Shown: piece by piece, positions 8,422-17,624 of the stretch
Position numbering within the stretch: the first letter of the stretch is position 1
Layout: each line of letters opens with the position of its first letter
DNA from: Brasilonema angustatum HA4187-MV1
GTDB lineage: Bacteria; Cyanobacteriota; Cyanobacteriia; Cyanobacteriales; Nostocaceae
Direction of reading: 5' to 3'
Length of the DNA: 64,000 bases
Assembly (NCBI GenBank): GCA_019359695.1
Contig: JAHHGV010000005.1
Span: 62,001 to 126,000 of the forward strand
Program-made: the position numbers and the translations under genes
Notes under the pieces: generated by a model
The model's database searches: none
Told to the model about the DNA's origin: nothing
The model's input: the letters and a program-made list of their open reading frames with translations, nothing else

Positions 8422-11400
8422 ATGAAGATTACAGGCATTCTTTTCATTGATCCATCTGTCAACAACTACGATATTTTACTTAGGTTTGTTGTTGCAAATA
8501 TCAAGGCTATTGTTCTTGATCCCGAGCAAGATGGAGTCGTACAAATTACCCAGGTACTATCTCAATACCGTGGAGTGGAAAATGTCCACATAGTTTCTCA
8601 CGGCTCTCCGGGAACCCTAAGCCTTGGCAATAGTGAACTCAGCCTCAACACTCTAGAACTTTACGCTGACCAACTCAAGAATTGGTTCTCACCCTTACAG
8701 GTTCGCCAGTCGCTACCCTTCGGGAAGCCGCCCTCCGGGCGTCTACAAGTCGGGGAACCCGGACGCCCGGAGGGGAGAACCTCCGGTTCCGCTGCGCTAA
8801 CGCAGTCGCCTACGGAGGGAGACCCTCCTGCAGCGCTGTCTCACCAGATACCTACGGAGGGAGACAGCGCTGCAGTACTGGCTCCCCAACGCGCTGGCTC
8901 ACCAGATTCTCACCTTCGGTTATCTCCAGTTCCCTACCTTCTCTTATATGGTTGCCATGTGGCTGCAGGTGATGCTGGGGAAGAATTCATCACCAAGCTA
9001 CATCAACTAACGAAAGCAAATGTTGCCGCCTCCGCCAACCTGACTGGCAATGCTATTTTGGGGGGTGATTGGAACCTAGAAGTCAACATTGGCAACATTT
9101 CAAATCAACCACTGGCATTAAGCGCTGAGGTTACCGAAGCGTATCCATATGTACTCAATAGTGCTCCTATCCTCAATAATACTGAGGTCATCCTGAGTGC
9201 CGTTAACCAAAATGCAGGCGCACCCATAGGGGCAGTTGGTACCCCAATTTTCTCCTTAGTGACCCTTGGTGGTAATGTTATTGACGAAGACCGCGACGCA
9301 CTCACAGGTATTGCGATCACAAATGCTGACACTACCAACGGCAATTGGTTGTACACCATCAACAATGGCAGCAACTGGGCAGCTTTGGAGTCTGTCTCCG
9401 AGAACAACGCTCGCCTATTGGCGGCTGATGCAATCACCCGCGTTTACTTCCAGCCCAACCCCGGCTTCAGTAGTCCTAGTCCTATTGTCAATGCTCTGGC
9501 TTTCCATGCGTGGGACCAAACCACTGGTACCAACGGCAGCACTGCGGATACAACAGTCAACGGTGATGCGACTGCCTTTAGCACTGGGATTAACACTGCA
9601 ACAATTACCGTCAATGCCGTTAATAATGCTCCTACCCTCAATAACACCAACCTCACCCTAACTACGATTGACGAAGACGCAGGTGAACCCACAGGAGGAG
9701 TTGGTACCCTTATTTCCTCCTTAGTCACGGTTGATAACGTCATCGATCCAGACAGCAATGCACTCACAGGTATTGCGATCACAAATGCTGACACTACCAA
9801 CGGCAACTTCTTTTACAGCGCTGACGATGGCAACAGCTGGGCACCTTTAGACTTGGTATCTAATACTAACGCTCGCTTATTGGCGGCTGATGGAATTACC
9901 CGCATTTACTTCCAGCCCAAAGCCAACTTTAATGGCACCATCAACAATGCTCTAACCTTCCGTGCCTGGGACGGGACCACTGGTACCAACACAAGCATTG
10001 CAAACACCACCATTAGTGGTGGCACTACTGCTTTTAGCAGTACAACTGGCGCTGCAGGAATTACGATCAATTCCGTCAATGATGCTCCTACCCTCGGTGA
10101 AGCTAATATCACCCTAACTGCAATTAATCAAAATGTAGGCGCACCCATAGGCGCAGTTGGTACGCTTGTTTCCTCCCTAGTCCGGCTTGGTGATAACGTC
10201 ATCGATCCAGACAGCAATGCACTCACAGGTATTGCGATCACAAATGCTAACAATACCAACGGCAATTGGTTCTACAGCACCAACAACGGCAGCAGCTGGA
10301 TACCCGTAGGAATTTTATCCGACACCAACGCTCGCCTATTGGCGGCTAATGCAAGCACCCGTCTTTACTTCCAGCCGAACGGCAACTCCAATGGCAGCAT
10401 CGATAATGTTCTAACCTTTCGTGCGTGGGACCAAACCACTGGTACCAACGGCAGCACCGCAGACACCATCCTCAACGGTGCTGCTACTGCTTTTAGCACT
10501 GGGGTTAACACTAGCACAATTACCATCAACGCCGTCAATAACGCTCCTATCCTGCTTGACACCAACCTCTTCCTAAGCACAGTTGAAGATGCAGGCGCAC
10601 CCACCGGACCAGTTGGTACCCTTGTTTCCTCCTTAGTCAGTCTTGGTGTTAACGTCACCGACTTAGACAACAATGTAACTACAGGTAATGGATCTACAGG
10701 TAATGCACTAACAGGTATTGCCATCACAAATGCGAACACTACCAACGGCAGTTGGTTCTACAGCACCGATGATGGCAGTAGCTGGGCAGCTTTAGGAGCT
10801 GTGTCCGACACCAACGCCCGCCTATTGGCAGCTAATGGAAACACTCGCCTTTACTTCCAACCCACCGCTAACTTCAATGGTTCGATCAACAATGCCCTAA
10901 CCTTCCGCGCATGGGACGGGACCACTGGTACCAACGGTAGCACTGCGAACACCACCCTTAACGGTGGCACTACTGCCTTTAGCATTGCAACTGACGCTGT
11001 TGCAATTACCGTTGATGCCGTCAATGATGCTCCTATCCTGCGTGACACCAACGTCACTCTAACTGGTATTGACAAAAATGCAGGCGCACCCATAGGGGCA
11101 GTTGGTACGCTTGTTTCTTCGTTGGTGAGTTTGGGTGCTAATGGTAACGTCACCGATCCGGACAGCAATCCACTCACAGGTGTTGCGATCGCAAATGCTG
11201 ACACTACCAACGGCACCTTCTTCTACAGCACCGACAATGGCAATAACTGGGCAGCTTTAGGAGTTGTATCCAACACCAACGCCCGTCTATTGGCGGCTGA
11301 TGCTAACACCCGTATTTACTTCCAGCCCAACGCCAACTTCAATGGCACCATCAGCAATGCTTTGACTTTCCGTGCCTGGGACGGGACCACTGGTACCAAC

Positions 11401-12564
11401 GGCAGCACCGCAGACACAACCCTCAACGGTGGCGCGACTGCCTTTAGCAGTGCGACTGACACTGCTGCAATTAGCATTGGTAGTGTCATCTCTCCCATCA
11501 ACCCTGCCAACCCCGTCAGCCTTCCTGGCAGCAAAGTTGCTTCTACCCTCAAACAAACTTCTAACAACATTTTCCAGTTAGAAGGCAGCAACCCAAAACT
11601 TGAAGTCACTCTCAACAAAGCCAATTCTAATCAGGTGAATGAACTGGGAGTGTTTGTAGTTGACGATGACCAAGGAACAATTAATGGTATTGCTCCTGGT
11701 GCAGAAAATTATGCCCAAGCTGCACTTTCAAGAGCCAAGACCATTTTCTCAGTCGTTACCGATAATCCCAATGGGTTTAATACTGACTTAACACGTCTAC
11801 TTGCATTTAACTCAAGTGCACGCCTGCAATTCTTCTTAGTCAACAATAGTAGTATCGACGCTGTGCAAGCTGGTTCAACCTCTGCCAAAGACCTCATCTT
11901 TTCCAACCCCTTAACGCAAAAAGTGACAAACTTGGGGAATGGCGAGTTTACACTGGCTTTGAATGATACATCAAATAGCAATACTTCTGACTTCCAAAAT
12001 CTGGTAGTGAATATTAAGGCAACAAATCAATCGTTACCTCTGGGTGCTGGTCTTCAGGGAAATCCTTTTGGAGAACAGATTGATTTACGCAATGTGTCAA
12101 CTCAGGTCAAAGCAGACTTTGTCTTAAACAGAGAAGCAAGCAATAACGATTTCGTTGGCTTTTATCAAGTAGCTGATGCGAATGGTGGTATAGATCTTGA
12201 TGGTAACGGGACAGTGGACTTGCGTCCTGGTGATGCAGGTTATGCTCAAGCTGCAGTGCAGCGACGTGTTCCAGGTATTGACTTAACAGTGGCCAACCAA
12301 AGAACTGCTACATTCACAGCTAATCTTAGCCCTGGTTCAATCTTGGCACCATTCATTATTTCTAATGGTACGCCAGATGCAATTTTAGATGGAAATCCAA
12401 ATAACGACCCCGCAGTGTATTTTTCCTTTTTAGGAGCTAACTCAGATAAAGTTGACCATATTCGTTTGTTGGGAAATAACACCTTTGGCTTTGAAGATTT
12501 AGCAAGTGGGGGTGATAAGGATTACAACGATATGATTGTCAAAGTGAATTTGAGTAATGCTTAA
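8422..12564 (+). CDS. Large DUF4347 / tandem repeat / DUF4114 surface protein
   Basis: A 1380-residue protein. Residues 1-230 are a DUF4347 domain (ILFIDPSVNNYDILL, HIVSHGSPGTLSLG, LLLYGCHVAAGDAGEEF), a CHAT-like module at the front of giant cyanobacterial exoproteins. About residues 93-170 interrupt it with repeat-derived sequence. From about residue 243 there are five cadherin-like repeats of about 150 residues, each beginning AP(I/T)L and containing LTGIAITNA and YFQP. The end is DUF4114 (FGFEDLASGGDKDYNDM), a probable calcium-binding domain. There is no classical N-terminal signal peptide, as is usual for this family. Probably secreted or cell-surface; substrate unknown. Confidence 0.85.
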   Translation: MKITGILFIDPSVNNYDILLRFVVANIKAIVLDPEQDGVVQITQVLSQYRGVENVHIVSHGSPGTLSLGNSELSLNTLELYADQLKNWFSPLQVRQSLPFGKPPSGRLQVGEPGRPEGRTSGSAALTQSPTEGDPPAALSHQIPTEGDSAAVLAPQRAGSPDSHLRLSPVPYLLLYGCHVAAGDAGEEFITKLHQLTKANVAASANLTGNAILGGDWNLEVNIGNISNQPLALSAEVTEAYPYVLNSAPILNNTEVILSAVNQNAGAPIGAVGTPIFSLVTLGGNVIDEDRDALTGIAITNADTTNGNWLYTINNGSNWAALESVSENNARLLAADAITRVYFQPNPGFSSPSPIVNALAFHAWDQTTGTNGSTADTTVNGDATAFSTGINTATITVNAVNNAPTLNNTNLTLTTIDEDAGEPTGGVGTLISSLVTVDNVIDPDSNALTGIAITNADTTNGNFFYSADDGNSWAPLDLVSNTNARLLAADGITRIYFQPKANFNGTINNALTFRAWDGTTGTNTSIANTTISGGTTAFSSTTGAAGITINSVNDAPTLGEANITLTAINQNVGAPIGAVGTLVSSLVRLGDNVIDPDSNALTGIAITNANNTNGNWFYSTNNGSSWIPVGILSDTNARLLAANASTRLYFQPNGNSNGSIDNVLTFRAWDQTTGTNGSTADTILNGAATAFSTGVNTSTITINAVNNAPILLDTNLFLSTVEDAGAPTGPVGTLVSSLVSLGVNVTDLDNNVTTGNGSTGNALTGIAITNANTTNGSWFYSTDDGSSWAALGAVSDTNARLLAANGNTRLYFQPTANFNGSINNALTFRAWDGTTGTNGSTANTTLNGGTTAFSIATDAVAITVDAVNDAPILRDTNVTLTGIDKNAGAPIGAVGTLVSSLVSLGANGNVTDPDSNPLTGVAIANADTTNGTFFYSTDNGNNWAALGVVSNTNARLLAADANTRIYFQPNANFNGTISNALTFRAWDGTTGTNGSTADTTLNGGATAFSSATDTAAISIGSVISPINPANPVSLPGSKVASTLKQTSNNIFQLEGSNPKLEVTLNKANSNQVNELGVFVVDDDQGTINGIAPGAENYAQAALSRAKTIFSVVTDNPNGFNTDLTRLLAFNSSARLQFFLVNNSSIDAVQAGSTSAKDLIFSNPLTQKVTNLGNGEFTLALNDTSNSNTSDFQNLVVNIKATNQSLPLGAGLQGNPFGEQIDLRNVSTQVKADFVLNREASNNDFVGFYQVADANGGIDLDGNGTVDLRPGDAGYAQAAVQRRVPGIDLTVANQRTATFTANLSPGSILAPFIISNGTPDAILDGNPNNDPAVYFSFLGANSDKVDHIRLLGNNTFGFEDLASGGDKDYNDMIVKVNLSNA
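8698..8905. repeat. Palindromic interspersed repeat inserted in frame in a coding sequence
   Basis: GC-rich DNA made of nested inverted segments (CTCCGGGCGTC against GACGCCCGGAG; AGCGCTGTCTC against GAGACAGCGCT; repeated CCTACGGAGGGAGAC) interrupts the DUF4347 domain without breaking the frame. Its translation is low-complexity (SGRLQVGEPGRPEG and similar) and is absent from the expected DUF4347 fold. Similar GC-rich blocks occur between genes at 19801-19830 and 57880-57970. Confidence 0.75.
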
Positions 12565-12568
12565 CCCA

Positions 12569-12727
12569 CTCACAAAGAGTGTATTTCTTATAGCAGGGAA
12601 CGCTTAACAGGGAACGCTTAACTCTTAACAGCCTTGAAAGTCTCGTGGTGTCCGTATTTTCTCATTAGTTCATGTCCTAATCTACCTGGCAACTGCTATA
12701 ACTCTCAAGAAATACACTCTTTGTGAG
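12569..12727. repeat. Inverted repeat after the DUF4347 gene
   Basis: Perfect 21-bp arms at 12569-12589 and 12707-12727 (core CACAAAGAGTGTATTTCTT and its complement) are separated by 117 bp. TATAGCAG and its complement CTGCTATA sit just inside. It begins a few bases after the stop codon and may act as a transcription end or be a small non-autonomous element. Confidence 0.75.
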
Positions 12728-12733
12728 GGAGTC

Positions 12734-12850
12734 ATACCATTTCACGAAATCCTTGATACAAATGATTAGTCTCTAATTCTTTCTCCCCTGCTCCTCTGCT
12801 CCTCTGCTCCTCTGCTGCCTATTTGTATCAACCTTAAAGTGAAACGGTAT
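12734..12850. repeat. MITE-like repeat, copy A
   Basis: A 117-bp element with terminal inverted repeats ATACCATTTCAC and GTGAAACGGTAT (11 of 12 pairs) and internal inverted TGATACAAAT / ATTTGTATCA. The middle is a pyrimidine tandem (CTCCTCTG units). A second copy with the same ends is at 31001-31114. Confidence 0.75.
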
Positions 12851-13121
12851 CAGACAGCTAAAAGCCGTGGGACACACAGATACCTACGGCTTTTTACGGG
12901 AATTAGCGCAAAGCGCGAGGCAAGTGCTGTGGGAGCGAATTTCTAGTAGCCAATTAACCAGATATATCAAGACATTATGTAAAGAAACGTATATTTCTTT
13001 GAGAAACTGCGTAAATCCCCACCCAACCTCAGATAAATCAACAAGGGGTCAAATCAGAACTACCCTATTTCAGACTTCGATTTTGCAATCCCAAAAATTT
13101 GAATCCTGATAACACTTGACT

Positions 13122-13934
13122 ATGCTGAATTTATATAAAGGTGTACATTTTCAAGACTGTGAAGGAATTTTTAACTCTATAAACGCAACAATTCTCACAG
13201 AAAGTGACAAAAAAGAAATTGTAGCTCATCAGAAGTTTGAGGAGTGGAGAACTTCTCATAGAGAGGATGATTTGTTTGATGCTATTGTCTTCAGATCACC
13301 CGCTATTAAAACTTTCCAAAAACTCATATCACGGCTCAATCTTTCTGGAAATGAAAGTATATTAGAAATGGGAGGTGGCTATTGCTGGGCTAGTCTTTTG
13401 ATAAAAAGAGAGTATCCAAATACTTATGTAGTTGGAAGTGACTTAATACTTTCAAATCTTCAATATACAAATAACCTTGAAAAATTCTTGAATACTTACT
13501 TGGATGAAAAATGGGTTTTGAATTGCCGTGAAATTCCATTTGAAGCAGAGCAATTTGATAGAATTTTCGCATTTGCAGCATTTCATCATTTTGGAGAAAA
13601 AAATGATTTTAGTCAAACTCTCAACGAAATGGTAAGGGTGCTGAAACCTGGTGGTAAAATTATCTTGCTCTATGAACCTTCATCACCGACGTATTTGTAT
13701 GACTATTCTTATCAACGGGTGAATAGCCAGCCTTATGCAGAAGAAGATGTATTGGTAGTCTCAAAAATCAAGCAGTATGTGACTTCTCTCAAATGCAGTT
13801 TTTCTGTGGAATTCTACCCATCTTATGAAGAGCGTGGATTTAAAGAAACAATATATTATTATATTTTAACGAAGTTAGGCATATTGCAAAACTTGCTTCC
13901 TTGTACTGTCAACATATCTATAGAAAAAAGTTAA
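13122..13934 (+). CDS. Class I SAM-dependent methyltransferase
   Basis: About 270 residues, starting at the ATG at 13122; a TTG six bases upstream is also in frame. SAM-binding motif I is ILEMGGGYCWASLL, with a probable acidic ribose-binding residue in VVGSDLI. Later motifs FDRIFAFAAFHHFGE and MVRVLKPGGKIILLYEP are typical of the Methyltransf_11 fold. The substrate cannot be told. It is isolated: repeats lie upstream and the convergent cobalamin-uptake genes lie downstream. Confidence 0.82.
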   Translation: MLNLYKGVHFQDCEGIFNSINATILTESDKKEIVAHQKFEEWRTSHREDDLFDAIVFRSPAIKTFQKLISRLNLSGNESILEMGGGYCWASLLIKREYPNTYVVGSDLILSNLQYTNNLEKFLNTYLDEKWVLNCREIPFEAEQFDRIFAFAAFHHFGEKNDFSQTLNEMVRVLKPGGKIILLYEPSSPTYLYDYSYQRVNSQPYAEEDVLVVSKIKQYVTSLKCSFSVEFYPSYEERGFKETIYYYILTKLGILQNLLPCTVNISIEKS

Positions 13935-14051
13935 AGCAAGAGCAGTCTTGACTTGACCAGAATTGCGATTTTTAGTTGTTACAAAGTAAGTGCAAGCTGC
14001 ACGTCGTCCGAAGATGTCCAGTAAATAAGGAGCAGCAGGATGTCAATTCAT

Positions 14052-15143
14052 TTATTTCGGAAAAGATGTGCGAGACTGACGACGCAAAATCACCCAAGTC
14101 ACAACAGGAGTCCCTATCAAAGCGGTAACAGAATTCAAAGGTAACACTATATCACTTCCGGGTAGCTGTGAGATCAAATCTGCAATTAACGCCAAAATTG
14201 CACCCATGAAAGTCACAGCAGGGACTAACACCCGATGTTCACAAGTATTGAACAGACTGCGACAAAGGTGAGGAACCGCTACACCTAAAAAGGCGATCGG
14301 TCCACAAAAGGCGGTAATCGCACCTGCTAAGATGGAAGAAGTGATAAGAATCCAAAATCTGACTTCTTCTACACCTAAACCGAGACTGCGAGCATAAGCT
14401 TCACCCAGAAGGAGTGCATTCAAAGGTTTGGATAGCATCAACGAAATTAACAACGCTATCAGTACCACAGGCGCTAAAACTAGCATTTGTTGCCAGGTGA
14501 CACCACCAAAACTGCCAAAAGTCCACAGCAAGTATGATTGGATTTGCTGACTTTCACTCAAATGCAGCAAGATACTTACAATAGCACTCGTTGCATAGCC
14601 AAACAACAATCCTAAAATCAATAGCGTCATCGTGTCTTCGACGCGGTGAGAAACAAGTAACACTAACCCCAACACTGCTGCAGCACCCAGACTCGCCGCC
14701 ACAACTAAACCAAAATCGCCAATCACCCCTAAATCTTTGAACAACGTACCCGCACCCGTGACACTTGTTGTTAACACCACCAACGCGACTCCTAAAGAAG
14801 CACCGGAACTAATACCTAATACAAAAGGTCCTGCTAAAGGGTTTCTAAAAAGTGTTTGCATTTGCAAGCCACTCACGCCTAAAGCAGCACCAGCAAGGGT
14901 TGCAGTTAAGGCTTTTGGTAAGCGAAATTTCAGAATAATATTTGTCCAACTTGCTTTTTCTGGTTCTCCGTTTAGTAGGATTGTAATGACTTGGGTTAGG
15001 GGTATGTGGACTGAGCCAAGGGCTAAGTCTAGCAAGAAGGTGAGAATTAATGTTATGAGTAGTGTGGGAAAGAAGAGTGTTTTCCAACTGAAATGTTGAA
15101 AAGTTCGTAAAATTGGTTTTAATTTGTATTTTAGAGATGGCAT
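14052..15143 (-). CDS. FecCD/BtuC family ABC transporter permease
   Basis: About 363 residues, mostly hydrophobic, with family blocks GLQMQTLFRNPLAGPFVLG and GPIAFLGVAVPHLCRSL, plus GSDIVLPLNSVTALIGTPVV near the end. About ten membrane helices are expected. The ATG at 15143 is preferred; a frame opening further upstream uses TTG inside a common interspersed repeat. It is the last gene of a minus-strand locus with a binding protein, a 2Fe-2S protein and a TonB receptor headed by a cobalamin riboswitch, so vitamin B12 or another corrinoid is the likely substrate. No ATPase subunit gene is adjacent. Confidence 0.85.
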   Translation of the reverse strand: MPSLKYKLKPILRTFQHFSWKTLFFPTLLITLILTFLLDLALGSVHIPLTQVITILLNGEPEKASWTNIILKFRLPKALTATLAGAALGVSGLQMQTLFRNPLAGPFVLGISSGASLGVALVVLTTSVTGAGTLFKDLGVIGDFGLVVAASLGAAAVLGLVLLVSHRVEDTMTLLILGLLFGYATSAIVSILLHLSESQQIQSYLLWTFGSFGGVTWQQMLVLAPVVLIALLISLMLSKPLNALLLGEAYARSLGLGVEEVRFWILITSSILAGAITAFCGPIAFLGVAVPHLCRSLFNTCEHRVLVPAVTFMGAILALIADLISQLPGSDIVLPLNSVTALIGTPVVTWVILRRQSRTSFPK

Positions 15144-15211
15144 TGAAAAAATAAACCGCCAAGACGCCAAGGACGCAAAGGAAAGAAAAAAAAGACAAAA
15201 TCAAAAATAGA

Positions 15212-16426
15212 TTAGCTGAGTTTTTGATAGTAAACTAACTGGTGATTTGGTAAGATTTCTGGATGGAAAATCTTAATTAAGTCGGATAAAACGACATCAG
15301 GGTTACTAATTCCACCTTCCCAGTAATCGTTGCCACCAGTCTCATTGACACGGGCATTGTTATTATAAACGTTTCCTTTCTGTACTGCTTGAAAATCAGT
15401 GTAGCGATTGTCTTGATCCTGTAAATCTTTTAAACTTTTCCAAAATTGACTGGAATTTAGCCAGTAGTCAGCGTTGGCAGCACGTTCTAAAATAGTTTCA
15501 AATGATAGGGGAAGACTGCCAGATGATTTCTTGTTATTCCAAAGATAATCACTTCCGGCATCAGCTAAAAATTTGGCGACATAACTGTTACCCCCTGGCA
15601 TATACCAGATACCTTTAAAGTTGAATCCCACAAATACAGTCGGACGATTTTTGACAGATTGTGCTTTGGCGGCTATAGCTTGATATTTTTTGACAGTTTC
15701 ATCAAAGATTTTTTGGGCTACTTTCTCTTTATTAAAAAACAAAGCCGTAAACTTGAGCCATTCACTTCTTCCTAAGGGAGAATTTTCCATATATTCGGCA
15801 TTTATCGCCACTTTTAAACCTGCTTCTTGAATTTTAGGATAATTATCTGTTTGTTTGTCTCCTGTACCGTAAGTCATCACTAAATTAGGATTCAGTTCTA
15901 GTAATTTCTCAACATTGAGACTAGCATTATTTCCTACTTTTGTTATTTTACCTTCTTTCAATTTTTCTACTACTTCTGGTGTATTGACTTGTTTGCTATC
16001 ACTCACACCAATGAGTTTATCTACAACTCCTAACTTTGCTAAATGTGGCAAATGAGTCGTAGAAAGAGAGACAACGGTATTTATAGGTACTGTAATAACT
16101 TGGTTTTGGTTAAACCCTGTTGGTGGAGGTGTCCCGCATTGCACTAAAATATATTGAAAACTAACTTGTGCATCCCGCCAGGGATTTTTCACCGTCACAG
16201 CCTTATAGTTTTTGTAATATTTCACCTCAAAACCAGTGGCATAATTGACGGTTACTTTTTCCGGAAAGTAGTCGGTGTTTGGATTATAAGCTTGAGCGCA
16301 TTCTTTGATGTCTGTTGGTAGAGTGGGAGGGGTTGTGGTGTGACAGGCGATCGCCAAAACCGCAACCAACAAAAACTGACAGAAAAAAGCGAACAATTTA
16401 GCTTGACGAAATATTCTAATTCTCAT
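15212..16426 (-). CDS. Periplasmic corrinoid/siderophore-binding lipoprotein (BtuF-like)
   Basis: About 404 residues from the ATG at 16426 (a TTG nine codons earlier is also in frame). The N-terminus has a hydrophobic stretch ending in a lipobox-like LAIAC, predicting a lipid-anchored protein. The fold is a class III periplasmic binding protein (THLPHLAKLGVVDKLIGVSD; LLELNPNLVMTYG). It is longer than E. coli BtuF because of an extra N-terminal domain. Gene order and the upstream cobalamin riboswitch point to corrinoid uptake; sequence alone would allow an iron-siderophore ligand. Confidence 0.83.
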   Translation of the reverse strand: MRIRIFRQAKLFAFFCQFLLVAVLAIACHTTTPPTLPTDIKECAQAYNPNTDYFPEKVTVNYATGFEVKYYKNYKAVTVKNPWRDAQVSFQYILVQCGTPPPTGFNQNQVITVPINTVVSLSTTHLPHLAKLGVVDKLIGVSDSKQVNTPEVVEKLKEGKITKVGNNASLNVEKLLELNPNLVMTYGTGDKQTDNYPKIQEAGLKVAINAEYMENSPLGRSEWLKFTALFFNKEKVAQKIFDETVKKYQAIAAKAQSVKNRPTVFVGFNFKGIWYMPGGNSYVAKFLADAGSDYLWNNKKSSGSLPLSFETILERAANADYWLNSSQFWKSLKDLQDQDNRYTDFQAVQKGNVYNNNARVNETGGNDYWEGGISNPDVVLSDLIKIFHPEILPNHQLVYYQKLS

Positions 16427-16499
16427 CTGAAAATGTTCCAGAAATAACCACAAAAATACACCAATAACTTATCCGCCTCCAAAAATCGTGCATGTGCGG

Positions 16500-17381
16500 T
16501 TACTTTTTTTCAACAGACTCTGGCGGATAGCAATGCGCACTCACTTTCTTACCTTCAACCAAATGTTGATTAACAATAGTTTCAACCACCTCTGGTTTGA
16601 CGCGAGTATACCAAGTCTTATCCTCTGAATAAAACACAACTGGACCAAGTTTGCAAACTTCCAAACAGCCAGAAGTTCTTACTTCCACATCCAAACCTGC
16701 TTTTTCAACTGCTGCTTTTAGTGTATCAAAAGTAGGTTTCCAATTTTGGGAAGGAAGACAACGACTAGAAGTGCAAACAGATATATAAGCATGCTTTAGG
16801 GGATTTTTTTGAAAGGGAATTGGCTTTTTACCTAACACATAGATATCTCGCAGTTGTTCGTAAAGCTCTAATTTTGCTAAGTTCGGCTTACCTTCTGGTA
16901 ATAAATTTTCTCCCTCGACATAGGGATTAGGCAAGAAGATAGTCATTAAATTTTCACTTGCACCATTCCAAAAATCAATTCCCCAACTTCTGGCGATTCC
17001 TTCTGCATTAAACCGTCTATAAAAAGCAGCACGACTGATTTGACGTTGTTTCCTTAATTCTAATGGTGTTTTACAATGGGGGCCACCTAAATTTGCTTCA
17101 ATACATAAGTGAAGATGCCAACTTTCTGTGACGACTGTCAGATATCCATCATAAAGAATACAAATTTTGGGTGCAGTAGGAAATTCTAATTCCAACACGC
17201 CACCTTGTACAATGTGTCCTACCCCTACCTGTTGCCAATTTTGCTGAAATAAGGTGTAAAGTAGTGATGATAAAACGCCGCAACTACAATCAAAATTTTC
17301 ATATTCAATGTATCCTCCTGTTAGCGAAGGTTCTTTAACGACACGGTTTAATGGTGTTACCCAAGGATTAAATTCACTCAT
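16500..17381 (-). CDS. Thioredoxin-like 2Fe-2S ferredoxin-domain protein
   Basis: A 293-residue protein. The C-terminal 90 residues are a thioredoxin-fold [2Fe-2S] domain with ligand cysteines in VCTSSRCLP and SGCLEVCKLGP (Cx4C and Cx3C). The N-terminal 190 residues have no motif I can name; ENFDCSCG adds two cysteines. It lies between the TonB receptor and the binding protein in the cobalamin-uptake locus. A role in reducing or processing the imported corrinoid is possible but is inference. Confidence 0.75.
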   Translation of the reverse strand: MSEFNPWVTPLNRVVKEPSLTGGYIEYENFDCSCGVLSSLLYTLFQQNWQQVGVGHIVQGGVLELEFPTAPKICILYDGYLTVVTESWHLHLCIEANLGGPHCKTPLELRKQRQISRAAFYRRFNAEGIARSWGIDFWNGASENLMTIFLPNPYVEGENLLPEGKPNLAKLELYEQLRDIYVLGKKPIPFQKNPLKHAYISVCTSSRCLPSQNWKPTFDTLKAAVEKAGLDVEVRTSGCLEVCKLGPVVFYSEDKTWYTRVKPEVVETIVNQHLVEGKKVSAHCYPPESVEKK

Positions 17382-17624
17382 AATAATTTGGGATTGTGAG
17401 TTGTTGGTTGTTGATGGTTATAGCAATCCTATCTGATTGGTGAAAAAGAGTTTTCTTGAACCGCAGAGAGCGAATTTGTGGTGTGGATGTTCCTCCCGCA
17501 AAGTTCGCGGTGGACGCAGAAGACACAGAGGAGCCAGCACGAATGACGGCTTTCCCTCCGTAGGCGACTGGCATGAGGAGAAAAGAGAGGAAGAATTAAT
17601 TCCTAAATAGTATTTTAGTACTAT
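17382..17624. other. Intergenic repeat debris
   Basis: About 240 bp between the 2Fe-2S gene and the receptor. It contains a common cyanobacterial repeat (AACCGCAGAG ... GACGCAGAAGACACAGAGGA) split by another GC-rich insert around 17470-17512. No gene is supported here. Confidence 0.55.

Noticed and set aside
12867-13000. A tRNA- or RNA-like fold near the methyltransferase
   Set aside because: No cloverleaf or conserved RNA core could be built.
12867-13109. An 80-codon plus-strand frame before the methyltransferase
   Set aside because: No recognisable protein and no good ribosome site; begins next to repeat DNA.
14944-15204. A 119-codon frame and the upstream TTG start of the permease
   Set aside because: They read through a common CCGCCAAGACGCCAAGG repeat; the internal ATG at 15143 gives the usual permease start.
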